Assembly (NCBI GenBank): GCA_905183005.1 | Contig: CAJJDO010000138.1 | Location: 186,001-250,000, forward strand | Length of the DNA: 64,000 nucleotides | Direction: 5' to 3' | Source: Paramecium pentaurelia | Lineage: Eukaryota; Ciliophora; Oligohymenophorea; Peniculida; Parameciidae | Shown here: positions 40,135-53,484 of the stretch, one piece after another | Layout of the letters: the number at the start of each line of letters is the position of its first letter | Position numbering within the stretch: the stretch's first letter is position 1 | Position numbers and translations under genes: made by a program | Notes under the pieces: model-generated | Seen by the model: only the letters and a program-made list of their open reading frames with translations | Databases searched by the model: none | What the model was told of the DNA's origin: nothing

Positions 40135-42001
40135 TTATTATAAAAAGATTTATTAAGTAATATATTTAACTACTTATATCATTAATTTTTATAAAAATAA
40201 TATTTATTAATATAATCATATTAATTATTTATATCATTATTGATTTAATATAGTCTTAAATTGTTATAAAAAAATTATAAAATGAAACAATCTAATAATT
40301 ATCATTTATTTATTAATATCATATATCAAATAGACAATATATATGAAAATGATTTGCATTTAGGTATAAATAAAATCCAACTTTAAATTTTTAGAATAGG
40401 GTTTCTTTTCCTCTGTTAGTTTGCCCCGTTGAACTTAATATCTCATTAGTAACTTGATATTAGTTTCACCTATCAGTAAAAATTATGAGACAAATGCTGT
40501 CAAATTTATAAAGATGATATCCTAAGAATAACATATTTTGTAATAAACAAAATAACATCTTAAGTATAGAATTTGTTTATTTGTAAATAAAATAATAAAT
40601 CAACAAAATCAAAGAGAGATGTGACTTAACATAGAACTTTATATATAATGATTTTTAGAAATCAACTATTTTGCTTTTTTCACATAAAATGAAAAGGAAG
40701 AACTTCTTTTTATTAGGAGCTTTATCATGAGTATTAGTTGAATAGCTTCTTTGTATATGACATCAAGATAAGTATAGTCAGTTCTTCTTATATTTTTATT
40801 CTCTTATCCTTTATATTGGTTTTTTTACATTAATAGATTGACATCATAAATTTTGATTTCAGAAATACCTTTGCTAAAATTTTATGATTATCAATTAGTA
40901 TAAATTGGTTGGGCATAGCTATTTTGGGCTTATGCTGATCTCTTTTTTATCTTACATTTTTGCAATTACATCTTTTTTTTTCTTGAATCTTAAGGATAAT
41001 TTACTGATAGCATGATTTCAAATTAGACTCAAAAAATGTGGAACTAAATCATGGAGCTTTTGATTTAATAAAAGCAACATTCTCCTAATTTTAATACTTT
41101 TGTTGTATTCTTATTATAAATTAAAATTAACCCAATTCATAATTAACAGTTTCTTAATGGCAGTTATTCATTATAATTATTAGATAAAAACATTAATTAA
41201 AAGTAAGTAAAAATTTATAGCATTTAATTAGTTTTTTGATTTAATAAGCATAATTTATTTCTTAATTCATTTATTTACATTAAAATTGTTGATATTACAA
41301 AATAACAGTTAAAACACTTAAAATCAATTTTGATATCAAAAGTATAATTTCGTAAAAAACCTATTTTTAATTTTCTTAATTGTTATAATCTGTTATTTAT
41401 TTTGTTTAGAGATTTGAAAATCTGAATCCAAAAGCAATTTTAATTAATAAATTTTGATTAGCAAGATTTTTACAATTTACAAATTTAGAAATACCTATTT
41501 TCAAATTATTAATTTAAGCTTCACTTAATCATGAAATAATATATAAATGGTTCAAATCTATTGTCTTAAAGTACTTTTACTTTGTGAAACAAAAAATTTT
41601 TAAATTGTATAATTAATAGAATTTTTGAGGAGCCAATTTTTACACTAATAAAAAGAAAGACATTTCTAGCTTTATATTATCCATGCTTCGTTAACAAAGT
41701 ACCTTTAATATTTATTAGATATTTCTAAGGGTTTATTTTATATATTATATATATTTTTTTTTTATTTTTTTTATATTAACATAATTTGAAAATAATCAAA
41801 TTATGAATAAATATCATTTTTTGATATTTTCCGATAACTTTAATCATTAAATATTAAAAAATGAAAGGAATATGAGAAATATTACTTTTTCTATGTAAAA
41901 TCTTAGGTTAATACATATATAAGGAAAATTTTAGATGCATGATTAGAATAATGAAGGGAAATTAATTGAATTTTAATTTATTTGTATAACCTTGATCATA
42001 A
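40135..42001. other. Long non-coding stretch, weak remnant
   Basis: About 1.9 kb with no gene I can support. On the minus strand near 40640-40990 there are short protein-like pieces (QENKNIRRTDYTYLDVIYK) in shifting frames, which may be a decayed small gene. The rest is simple AT-rich sequence. Confidence 0.4.
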
Positions 42002-45000
42002 TCAATTCAATTTTTATATTTATTGTTATTGCCTTTCCAAAATGCAACTTCCTTTTTATTTAAATAATGTTTTTAAATCTATGCTTGATTAATTCTCAAA
42101 TTAACCTTTCAGAATTAGAGCTCCATTCGCTTAAAAAATTGGCTATTTGGATATAAGGAGTATTGTTGAATGAGAGGATGCTAAATTAAGATTATAGATA
42201 CTCCCTTCTGGTAGAAGATTGTTCTAAAATAGTTAATTTTCTAATTCTACCAAAATTTCTTTCTAAATCATATCCGTGGTTTTAACTTCTTTTACTGTTT
42301 TAACATCCCATATACGGATAGAATTATCATCACTGCCAGATGCTAATGTAGTACCATCAGGTGAGAAGCTTACTGTATTAACATCATTCAAATGGCCCAT
42401 TAAATTAGCTTTTTATTATCCTGTTTTGACATCCCATAAACGAATAGAGTTATCAACACTACCAGATGCTAATGTAGTGCCATCAGGAGAAAAGCATACT
42501 GATCTGACATAATCACTATGACCATCTAATTTGAATTATTATTATCCTGTCTTAACATCCTTTAATCTGATAGATTTATCCTCGCTACCATATGCTAATG
42601 TAGTGCCATCAGGAGAGAAACATAATGATTGAACACAATAAGTATGACCACCTAATTTGGCTATTTATTAACCTGTCCCAACATCCCATAAACCTATAGA
42701 ATCAAAACTACTACAGGATGCTAATATAGTACCATCAGGAGAGAAACTTACCAAATTGAGATAACCCTAATGACCCTCCAACCTAACTTTTGTTTCTCTT
42801 GTATTAACATCCCATAAACGAATAGAGTTATCTACACAGCCAGATGCTAATGTGGCACCATCCGGAGAGTAGCATACTGATTAGACCCAGTTAATATGAC
42901 CATCTAATTTGGCTTTTTATTATCCTGTCTTAACATCCCATAAACGGATTGACTTATCCCTACTACCAGACGCTAATGTAGTACCATCGGGAGAGAAGCA
43001 TACTGATCGGACATTATGAGTATGACCATCGAAACTCGCTTTTTGCTATCCTGTCTTAACATCCCATAAACGGATAGACTGATCATCACTGCCAGATGCT
43101 AATATAGTACCATCAGGAGAAAAGCATACTGAGCAGACAATTCCATCATGACCTTCTAATTAGAATTTTTATTATCCTGTCATAACATCCCATAGGCGGA
43201 TGGAGTTATCTGTACTACCAGATGCTAATTTAGTACCATCAAGAGAGAAGCAAACTGTTTTGACTTAATTAATATGACCATCTAATTTGACTATTTATTA
43301 TCCTGTCTTTACATCCCATAAACGGATAGACTTATCATCACTACCAGATGATAATGAAATGCCATCAGGAGAAAAACATACGGATCGAACCTAATTAGTA
43401 TGACCATTCAATTTGGATTTTAATTATCCTGTCTTAACATCCCAAAAAAAAATTGAGTTATCTGCACTACCAGATGCTAATGTAGTACCATTAGGGGAGA
43501 TACTGACTGAATTAACTTAACTATTACATTGTAATATGGCTTTTTATTTTCCTGTCTTAAATTCCCATAAACGTATAGTGTTATCAAAACTACCAGATGC
43601 TAATGTAGTACCATCAGGAGAGAAACATATTGAGTAGACATAATGAGTATGACCATCTAATTTGGCTTTTTATTCTCCGGTCTCTATGTCCCATAAACGA
43701 ATAGATTAATCTTAACTACCAGATGCTAATGTAGTACCATCAGGAGAGAAGCATACTGATTAGACCCAGTTAGTATGACCTTCTAATTTTGCTTTTAATT
43801 TTCCTGTCTTAACATCCCATAAACAGATAGAAATATCATCACTACCAGATGCTAATTTAGTACCATCAGGTGAGAAGCTAACTGAGCAGACTGTATCATT
43901 ATGACCATTAAATTGATGTACTTCATATATTTTTAAATGCTTCCATTTACAATTAAACAGTTAAGCACAATTTAAATTGATTCCATTTATATTTACATTT
44001 TCTAATTCTGATCCGCTCAAATTGCATTTTGCAAAATTAGCTCCAATAATAGATGTATTTTTTATTTTTATATTTGAAAAACATTGCTTGGTTAGATCAA
44101 CTTTCATTTCGACTAATAAATTTAATGAGTTAGATCCACACTAAATGAAATTTTTATCTATTTTAGTAAGATTAACTATCAATTTTAGAAATTCTATAAT
44201 CACAAGCTCTTTTGATATTTTTTATCTCAGATATCTCCTTGTTTCTGTATAAAAATTAGTGGAATAATTAATCTAATTGAAGTCATGCTATTTTAGAATT
44301 CTGATAAGATTTAAAAGTAATTTAATGTTCTTTTATATATCATTTAATTAGTGTTACCTTTCAAAAAGAGATAAAGTATCAAATTTAAAATTCAATTCAG
44401 AAAGATTTAAATTTGAGATAAATTCTAAGTAATCTTAATTTTAAGTTTATTCTTTTGATAACCTTTCTATAATAGAACTCAATATTTGCAAATCAAGATC
44501 TGTTGATAACGCTAACATTTCATATAAATCAGCTGCAATTAAGAAATCTTAGATAGACTTATGGACAAATAAAAAGTTTGCACCTTTTTTTTAGATCAAT
44601 GAACAACTTCTAATATCCTTTTTATAAGACCCATATTAAGTATCATCATTAAAAAATTCATTCAGCCATTTTCCTTCCTCTCCTTCTTCTTTATATAATA
44701 ATCCTTTTTGTTTATATTAAACTTAAGTAACTTATTTATTACTCATAGATTTTGCAAGTTTAATTGAATACTATTTTAGATCATGCAAAAAACTATCAAT
44801 ATTTATAGATTTTCCCAAGTTTTATTATTTTTCGATTTATTTCAAATGGTAATATTTAATAAACTCACTATAAAAATCATAACTTGTGAGATTGTATTCT
44901 TTTAATGCATCGCTAACAACTTAGATTATTCTTTCTTTTTGAATTTTAACTTTATTAAATAAGGTATTTGGTAGTAGAAGATTAGGTTCAATTATCTTTA

Positions 45001-48000
45001 AAAGATTGAGATCCAGTTCACCAAAATCATATGAGATTTAAAGTTGTAAAGGAATTTAATTATTTTCCATTTTATTCCAAACTTCAAGAGAAACTTAATG
45101 ATAATCTATTTTTTCTAAGTTTTATATATCAATTTGAGTAACTTCCGAATTTTCATCTTAATTGACAAAAGTGTCTAGTTATAATTCTATTTCAATTTTA
45201 TTTTTTAATTGCTTATTCTGTTGCCATTTATACATATGAATCATAAATTAACTTGTAAAATACTCCTTAATCATTTTTGAGAAATTCTTAAAGAAGTTTT
45301 ATTTAAGGTTTACTATCTAGGTCGCTTTAACCATCATTTCTGGCAAAACTTAAACTAATATTTCCATCATTTGTGGAGTTTCCACCATTTTATTTAAATT
45401 TATCTATTTAATCATATTGTCATACTTTTCAGTGCTCCAGAGTTTTTGTAAATTTATACTCAGGCTTCTTAAAAAATCTTTACTTTTTAAAGTAATGTAC
45501 CCGTCATCCTTCAAAAATTTTAAAATGTTTTCTATTTATTTTTAATTCGAAAGAGTCTCAGATTTCATCTATGTTATATCAAATTTCAAATTTGACAATC
45601 ATTTTTCCCAAAACAGCTCAAATTTATTGATATCCATGGCTCTTCTGTTTTCAATTTAAATTTATTATTCGTACATTTCAATAATCAACATTTTAATACT
45701 CTAAAGTGTGAATTTTTTAAGATATTCTTCTTTTTATGCCTAGTCAAATTTTAGAAGCTAGATTTCTTTTAATTTTGTTTTATCTTCAGGTGCAAACCAA
45801 TCGATATAATTAATACTTGTTAAAATTTCACTTCTTGTGGTAAAAATAACTAGTGGGTCTGACCAATTTTATTTAATTTTATTATTAATGTATAAATTTT
45901 TCTAAAGATTCTCGAGTTTCATTTCATCATAACTGTCCATTATAAATAAAAATCTGAATTCCTTCTTTTCCAACATTTCTTTACATTCTTTTAATTAGAT
46001 ATCATCAAATCCATAATCATCTTAACGAAGTGTTTCCTCTATTGCTTAGAAATTCGGATTATTTAAAGAAGGTAATGAAATATAAATAGGTATGAGAACT
46101 TGATTGGGGACTTATTTATTCTTGTCATGTTATTTCCATATAAACTCTTCTATTTTTTTAGTTGTCGTACTTTTGCCAGATCCAGTTATTCCATGAATTA
46201 ACAGTACTGTTTTCTCTTCTTATAAAAATTTATTCACTTCTCCAACTTTATCATCAAATTATTCTAAATTCATCAAATTACTTAGTTCATTTTTCCCTTT
46301 CTCTTAAGTTTTTAATGGCACATAGATGGACCTAACGTTCTTATATGCTGCTTCCATTAATACTTTCCATTTTCTAATTTCCAACAGTTATTCAACAGAT
46401 TTTCCTCTTAATAATTTAATCTCATTACTCATATTAATAAGAGACTCTTTCATTTCATTCATTTTTCCTTCAACTCTTAATAAACCTTTTCTGATATGAT
46501 TAACAAAATCAGTTATCAGTTAAAGTTATTAACCCATTTCATTAATATTTTCAATATATTCATCTAATTACAAAGTCGTCTCATCAATTTATTTGAGTTG
46601 TAACTCTCGTTTGTTAAGATTTGCCTCATGAAAAATTTATTCTTACAATTAATCGATTTTCTTCAACATTTATTACATTTCGCTAGCAATTCTATCATGT
46701 TAAGTCTACCAATCTCTCTACAAGATTTACATTTACATATTTATTAAGTTTTTATTTTTTAATAGAGTTCTAACTCTTAAATCTTTTTCTGAAACCCACA
46801 ATTAGATTAAGGATTTTTAGCAAAATGAAATAATTGTATCTGTAAAGCAATTAGATGAAATCTATATTATTGTAAATACGAGACCTTATTTTATTTTCCA
46901 TTCCTCATTATTTTAAAAATCATGATACTTTTGTTTCAAAGTATCAAATAAACCTAATTATTGATCAGATTTTTCATCATACTCTTCCTCTTAATTATCC
47001 AATAAATATAATTTTCTAATACATTCAATCAGAAATTCTTATTTAATATGAGAATTCGAAGAATATTTTGGTTCTAGTAATTTTTCTGAAAAATACACTT
47101 TTAAAGTTTTTAGAAAATCAGATATATTTTATTATGTTTAAGTAATTTCCGTATCATAGTTTCCTTTTGATAAATTAGTTTGTATTCTTTCAAAATAACT
47201 CTCAAAATTTTCATCTTCTATTTGTTGTAAGTTGATTTGTGTCAATATTAATTATTCAAAGTTCTTTATAAATTCTTAAAATCGACACTAAAATCTTTAT
47301 TATAATTTAGTTTAAACTTCTTATTTATATTTTTGAATTTGATCAAGTTTATCTGAGAAAACATTAACTTCTTCAAGAAATCTTTGTAATAACTCCTTCG
47401 ATTCTATTATTTTTTATATTTATAATTTTACCACCTTAATCAAAAATAACAAGTAAGTCCTACGGTTCAAGTTGCTGAAAAAATTAGATTTCATCCAGGT
47501 TATAACATCTTTTTCATTAATTTGATAATTTTCTTTTTGTTTAACTATTAAATCATGTGATTAATTCTCTTAAATTTAATCACTTTTGGTAGTAATTGTT
47601 ATTTTATCTTTCTCATTTATCATTTTTTCTTAATTGCTTTGAAGTGCAGCATTTAACTGTATCTCTGAATATATTTTTTCTTCACTTAATAACCTTTTTA
47701 AATTCATTAGCTCTTCATTCAATAACATTTAAAAAATTTCCTTATCTATTTATCCAAACGTTTCCAATGTTTTAATTACTGTTGTTGTTTGGATGGCTAA
47801 TTAATCCCAATACTCAATCTTAATCTAATGTATGTTTTAATATTTGCCTGAGTCTTTGATTTTTCTTAACTAAGACAAAAAATTATTAAATTTATCTTTC
47901 TCCAATCTCTATTCTGAAATACTGAATTTTTCTTCAATCACATTTTTTAATGATTCATCAATAGCTAGACCTTCAATAATTTTTTCTAATCGCAACTAGT

Positions 48001-48412
48001 AGGGAGATTCTTCAATGAATAATTCTCCTAATTCCTTCTCAATTAATTCTAAATCTTATTCTTCTTAGGATATCGTTTATTCTTCTATTGATAATCGGAA
48101 TTGTAAGTATTCTATTAATCCTTTCTACTTTGATAGCTAATTTTAATAGTCGTGTTCAGTGAATTATACACTTATTAATTCACTTATAATTTATTTTTCA
48201 ATATTACTATTACAGCAAATTATTCTTTTTGGGTACTCTTTAATTATAGAAAGTAGAAACTCATCAAGATTTATTAATTCTTACAATTTTTGTAGTTCTT
48301 GTGGGCTTGTTTATTCTAATATATTTTTAAAAGACTTCTTGATAGTTTCTAATTTTAAATGTAATTATAGATGTTTGAACCGTAAGTTTTAAATACTTTT
48401 GATAAAATGCAT
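42002..48412 (-). CDS. NLR-like protein: coiled coil - NACHT - WD40 repeats
   Basis: A single intron-less frame of 2136 codons runs from ATG at 48412 to TGA at 42004-42002; both ends fall in the same frame. Residues 1-730 are charged and helical. A NACHT domain begins at about 741 with P-loop GITGSGKSTTTKKIEEF and a Walker B-like segment FLFIMDSYDEMK. A helical linker and a short pentapeptide-like stretch (GANFAKCNLSGSELENVNI) precede about 13 WD40 repeats from about residue 1497 to 2045. The repeats are nearly identical, each with SVCFSPDGTTLASGS and SIRLWDVKTGQQKAKL. A conserved tail follows (IFQANGALILKGQFENQS). STAND ATPases of this plan act as ligand-triggered signalling switches. Specificity would sit in the WD propeller. 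The frame is open upstream of 48412 for about 30 codons, so the start may be further out. Confidence 0.88.
42290..43920 (-). repeat. Array of about 13 near-identical WD40 repeats
   Basis: Direct repeats of about 126 bp on the minus strand, recognisable on the plus strand by recurring CCAGATGCTAATGTAGTACC. Each encodes one 42-residue WD40 unit ending in WD. Variation is concentrated in a few positions after GH and around S(x)D, while the rest is almost constant. This pattern suggests recent repeat duplication or gene conversion, possibly with selection on the surface positions. Confidence 0.85.
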
Positions 48413-51400
48413 ATCATCAAATATTAATTTAATCTATTTAAGATTTTCAGGTTTTAAAAGTATTTCAATACCAAGAGAAAATGTGGATTTAATAAATTTA
48501 AATCATAATACCTACAAAAGTAAAAAGATTAGAGTTGTGACAATGTGAAGCCTATGATTGATCAAAATCTACATGACTTTTATCTTAATAGGATGTACAA
48601 TTCAATTTCTATACGAAATTATTTAATTGATCTATTATTCTGTAAATCTATAAAACTATAATTGCTAAAATGAATCTAATTTTGAAATTAACTCTATATA
48701 ATTTATTTATAAGTACTGTTTTAATGTTAAGTCTAGGAATATCTGTTTCTATTAAATTTTAATGGATTCATATTATTTGTATAAAATAGTATAGATAAAT
48801 CAGTAGAACGAAAAAAAATGATTTGAATATAAGTATATTATTGTATTCCAAATTATCCCCTTTATATTGAGATATTACTTTTGATAAAAAAATCCTCATT
48901 TTTATTGTAAATTATAAATTATTTAATATAGATTAGAGTCACTACTCAAATAGAGAAGTTGTCAAATGATTTTTTTTTGTTTTTCTATTTAATCCTTATT
49001 GCACATTCTTCTCTTGATTAAAACTCTTCTAATCAATTTCTCTTTATATCAAAATGCATAGGCTAATTATTTTCTATTTATAATGGACTTTTTAAAAGAA
49101 AATAGTCCATCAAAAAAATTATAAATTGGTTAGTTGCCAAATTCAAGTATTTATTTGTTTAATGTATCTGGTGTTTCATTATATAATCTTATAAAAAGTT
49201 AGAAGAGTAAATCTAAACATTCAAGAATAAATCTAAGAGTTATAATTTATAAATTAAGTTTTGAAAGAATAAAGTATCTGAATAGATATCAACTTACTGA
49301 ATATTTATAAATTTAATATAATTTAATTTAAATTCAAATTTATAAATAATTACATTTATTTTTATTAACTAATTTCAATCCTTTCAGATAATTATTTTGA
49401 GATTTATTATAATTTAATAATTTATTAAAGAAATTGATACAAAATATTGATAGGTAGTAGGAGCTACAGAAATTAGAGTTTTATATAAATGATTAATAAA
49501 TATAAATAAAATTCTGGTTAAAACTTTTATTGCAAAAAATTAAAAATAATTAAATCTGCAAAAATTTCCTGCTTTTATATATGGAATCAAATTTGATTGA
49601 GATAAATTATTTTAATAGATTGCTTTCCGTAAAATTATTATTATTAATAATAATAAAAGTTTGTCACATTTAGTTCAAATTTAGTTACTACTTTATTTTT
49701 TCCTCTAGTTTTCTATTAAATGAAAAGTTATGAATCGTATGGCGCTCTAATGAACTAGAATTTATCCTTTTATTGTAAAGGATAATAAGTAAATAAAAGA
49801 GAATATATAAAATTTCATAATAAATATTAATTTATTTCCAAACCGAAAAAAAATATATTTAAAAAACAAAATATTATTTATTCTTTAAAATATTCTTAGA
49901 AGCGAAAATTAAAAATTATTTTTAATGATTCATCCAAATTCAGTAAATTTTTAAAGGATTAACCGTCTATTTTCTTTATTTATAATACATTCTTTTTAGA
50001 AGCAACAGCAATTGCAAAATATCGAAGTTGAAATGTGGAATTAAATTTTTAAGTAACTTGTATATATCAAAATTAAACTCACGATTAAAGAAGATAATTC
50101 AATCATAGGCTAATAACATGTAGTAATATTTAGAAAGTACATGGTCACTTAAAATTTATAAAGAGATTCATTTAAGATTCAATCCAAAAATCCCTTAGTT
50201 TTGAAAAACTTGAGATAGATCAAGTATCTCTATTGGTAGGTTGTATTAAAAGATGATAAAAAAATTGCTTAAGCGGAAGGCATAATGGAATAAGGAAGCC
50301 CTAATATAAGTCGCTTAGTATAGTATACTTATGAAAAAAAATTCATTTTGATGAATGTTAGTAAAAATATTAAAAAATTGATTTGTAAAACTTAGTTCTT
50401 GAAGTCATAAATATAAATAGATATATTTTTAGTATTAAATTTCTCCTATCAATAGGTTTTCTATTAGCTTTAGTCTAAATCCTTATTTTTAATAATCAAT
50501 ATAAAGTTAATATTATAAAGTAATTCATTCTATATATTGAATATACATATTGATAAATAACAACTAGTAAATTATGGAAATTTTATTTTAACTAAAATAG
50601 TGATGATAGTATTATAAGATAGTAATTAAATTGTCAATGCAAATTTTTTTTATGATTTAGTGAGTTAAATTTATACATTTCTCTACAACTTGTGTATTTT
50701 ACTTTAAACAGGAATTTTCTGAATTAATATCTATAATGAAGTTAGATATTTCGAAATAAATATGATAGTACTTCTGAACCTTCATCATCAAAGACTTTTT
50801 CTAAAATTGGTTTAAAAATTAAGTAAAAACTGGATTAGGTTATGTAATTGCAACTTTATGTTAATTGACATATATATAATAAAGTTGTGAAGAAAACAAA
50901 TAATTATTCTTGATAACTTATATTAAAAAGTAATCCATTTTTTCTGAATTTGAAAGAAATATTATTTGTATGGGACTAATACAGCTAGAGATTTGAGTAA
51001 AAAGTTAAGCTAGAGTGAAAAAATATAATGATTAGACTTACTGATAATCGAATAATTTGGAGTCTACTTAATAAGCTATCATGTAAAATAAAAATAAATT
51101 GGATTTTTAAAAGACAAAATTTATTAGAATTAGTTTAATTAATTTGGCCTTAAACTTAAACAAATTTTTTAATAGTATATTATCTTTCATGTGCTTTGGT
51201 TAATAAGGTTAAAGGACTTAATAACCTTGAGAAAAAGATTATTTGAACACAAAAATCATATTGAGGTGATTAATAGTTTATTCTTATTATGAATTATAAA
51301 TAAATGATTCTGTTACAGAAAAATTTAATTGATTTTAAATAATATGAGATGATTTGGAAAATTAGGTGACCTAACTTAGCTTACATTTTTTAAGATGAAA

Positions 51401-51630
51401 ATTTTTTTTATACGATTTGATATAAGAAATAGCATCTGAATAAAGTTTGAATAACAATTTTTTTTCAAACCATTAAAAACTCAAAATCTCTCTTTTTCAA
51501 ATATCGAAAGAGAGTTTAATTTTCATATTCACCTCGAGAAGATAAGAAATAAAAAAATTGATATAAAATTTTAGATCTCTAAAAAAAATTCTGAGCTAGT
51601 CTAATTATTAGAAGTGAAACTTGCCAATAT
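48413..51630. other. Long AT-rich region, one weak ORF
   Basis: More than 3 kb without a firm gene. A plus-strand frame at 49083-49400 (105 aa, beginning MDFLKENSPSKKLQIGQL) has reasonable composition (SKSKHSRINLRVIIYKLSFE), but another frame overlaps it equally well, so I hold it at low confidence. Elsewhere only simple-sequence AT tracts are seen. Confidence 0.35.
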
Positions 51631-51631
51631 A

Positions 51632-52345
51632 ATGGAAAATCTTGAATTAAAATTGTAATCTACAAAAGAGAAACAACAATATCATTCTTTATTTTCTAAT
51701 GATAACTTTAAAGTAGGAAGATTGAAAGTTATTAAAGGAGAATAATTAAAAAATGTCGGTGGATAGTATTATAATATTAAATTATACTCAAATGAAGGTA
51801 AAACATAAGGGTTATGGAAGCTCATCAATGTAAAGTATTCTTTATTATTAAATAGGGGGAGGATAATTTAATTAAAATAGTCAGCAGAATGGAAAATGGG
51901 TTGATTTATGTAATTGATTTTGGGACTATTCAAAAGTTACATTTCATAATGTATATTAGAAGGGGAAAAAAGTTGGAGAATGCAATATTTTTTAAAGGAG
52001 TTTATGGGATAAGCCTTTCCAAATAATGTATTATAAAAAAAAGAATATCTTTTAGTGGTGGAAGGTATTAAGATGAAGTGGTCAGATGTGAAATATATTG
52101 GTGCATAAAAATGGGGAAAAAGTTGGTATATGGAATATATTATGGATTAAGGATTTAAAATAAATGTATGTTTATTAATAAGATCAATTTTGTATTTTTT
52201 GAAGGTCATATAATGAAATTGGTTAAATTAATAATAGAAGATGGATTGAATTGAGCAATGAGTTTTGGTTTTATTCATGATACATTTAAAATGGTGTGTA
52301 TGCTAATAGATAGATGATTGGAAAATGGAAAATGAGTTGTATAAT
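51632..52345 (+). pseudogene. Decayed GG-Y / GRW repeat (MORN-like) protein
   Basis: From ATG at 51632 (MENLELKLQSTKEKQQYHSL) the sequence shows the repeat style KVGRLKVI...GGQYYN...GLWKLI, then in shifted frames ENGKWVDL, SGGRYQDE, NNRRWIELSNEFWFYS and MIGKWKM. These echo a ciliate repeat family of MORN-like GG-x-Y and G-x-W units. Frame changes and TGA codons split every unit, so no complete protein can be made. This is a real gene that has decayed. Confidence 0.55.
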
Positions 52346-53151
52346 CTACTTTTTTAATTAAAAAAAAAAAATCTCTTTAAAAGAAATAGCATTTTACTAA
52401 AAATTAATTTCATTGTTTAATAAATTCAAATTTTATTTACAAAATGTGTAAACTTTTCTTTTCAGGCCAATCGATTTTTATTAATAAATATACAAATAAA
52501 AATTGAAATCTTTATAGAAAATTACTTCAATACTAGTATCTAAATTATCCCAACCTTTTTAGGCAAATGAATTAATCAAAACACTTAATCACCTCATTCA
52601 CCTAATTAATATCATCACCATTAAGGATGCTCTTTAGCTACTTTTAAATGAATCTCAAGACTGAAACTAAATATATAAAATAGTTGACTAACTAACAACA
52701 AAGAAAAATTAATATTAGAATTAATTCATCAGTTATAATAATTGCAAACAACAGATCGCGTTTAATATCCTCTTATCTCATTCAAATGTCTTGGAATTTT
52801 TCCATCAGAAAAAATCATTTTTCTTTTTATTAAATAAGTGTGCATGTTAAAACCTTTTTATTAACATTAATTGTGACTAGGTCTACCTTTTCAGTGTCAA
52901 GACTGAGCTCCACAATATAATAACTAACTACAACAATTAGAACAGTTAGTACTTTTCAGTTGTCTAGTTGGAGAAATGGATAGTATAAACTCAAAACAAG
53001 GAGATTAGTTTGTTCAGTTATTGTAAGGATAGGATTGATAATTCTTCAAACCTTATAAATATCATAAATTGGAAACTTTAGGAATAATGTTACATTATTA
53101 TATGAAATTCTAATGAGGATTTATATTTTTTTCTTACAAAATCAATTTTTG
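52346..53151. other. Non-coding or untranslated upstream region
   Basis: About 800 bp with no distinct gene. The frame of the downstream small gene remains open back to about 52900, but its composition there is not convincing, and in DNA this poor in TGA long open frames are expected by chance. Confidence 0.35.
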
Positions 53152-53484
53152 ATGAAGTAAATTAATTCTCTAAAAATGCCTTTACCAATCTTAAACAAAT
53201 ATTTATATGAAACTTTAGAAACTATCTTCAAAGAGTTGATATATTTGATTGATGCTTAAAACGATTTCGTTTAATAACTAATTAAAGAAAAAATATAGAA
53301 AACTATTAAGAAATAATAATATCATGAAGAATAAAAGGCAATTGTAGCAAAGAAGGCACAATAAATATAAAAAAAATAGAATGAAAATTCAAATAAATAT
53401 ATTACTAAACCAATAGAAAACCATAAATCATTTGTTCAAGCTATAAATAATTCAAGGAAGAATAATCTTGAAGAACTAATATGA
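53152..53484 (+). CDS. Small Lys/Gln-rich hypothetical protein, 110 aa
   Basis: ATG at 53152 (MKQINSLKMPLPILNKYL) or a second in-frame ATG at 53176, and TGA at 53482-53484. The C-terminal two thirds are strongly charged and helical (EKIQKTIKKQQYHEEQKA), followed by a polar stretch (KPIENHKSFVQAINNS). This composition differs from the AT-driven background and argues for a real gene. No domain is known. Start choice is open. Confidence 0.5.

Noticed and set aside
42276..42512. Plus-strand ORF over the WD40 array
   Set aside because: Antisense shadow of the WD repeats; its own repetitiveness comes only from the minus-strand units.
42290..43920. Non-coding satellite
   Set aside because: The repeats keep an open frame and encode canonical WD40 units, so the array is coding.
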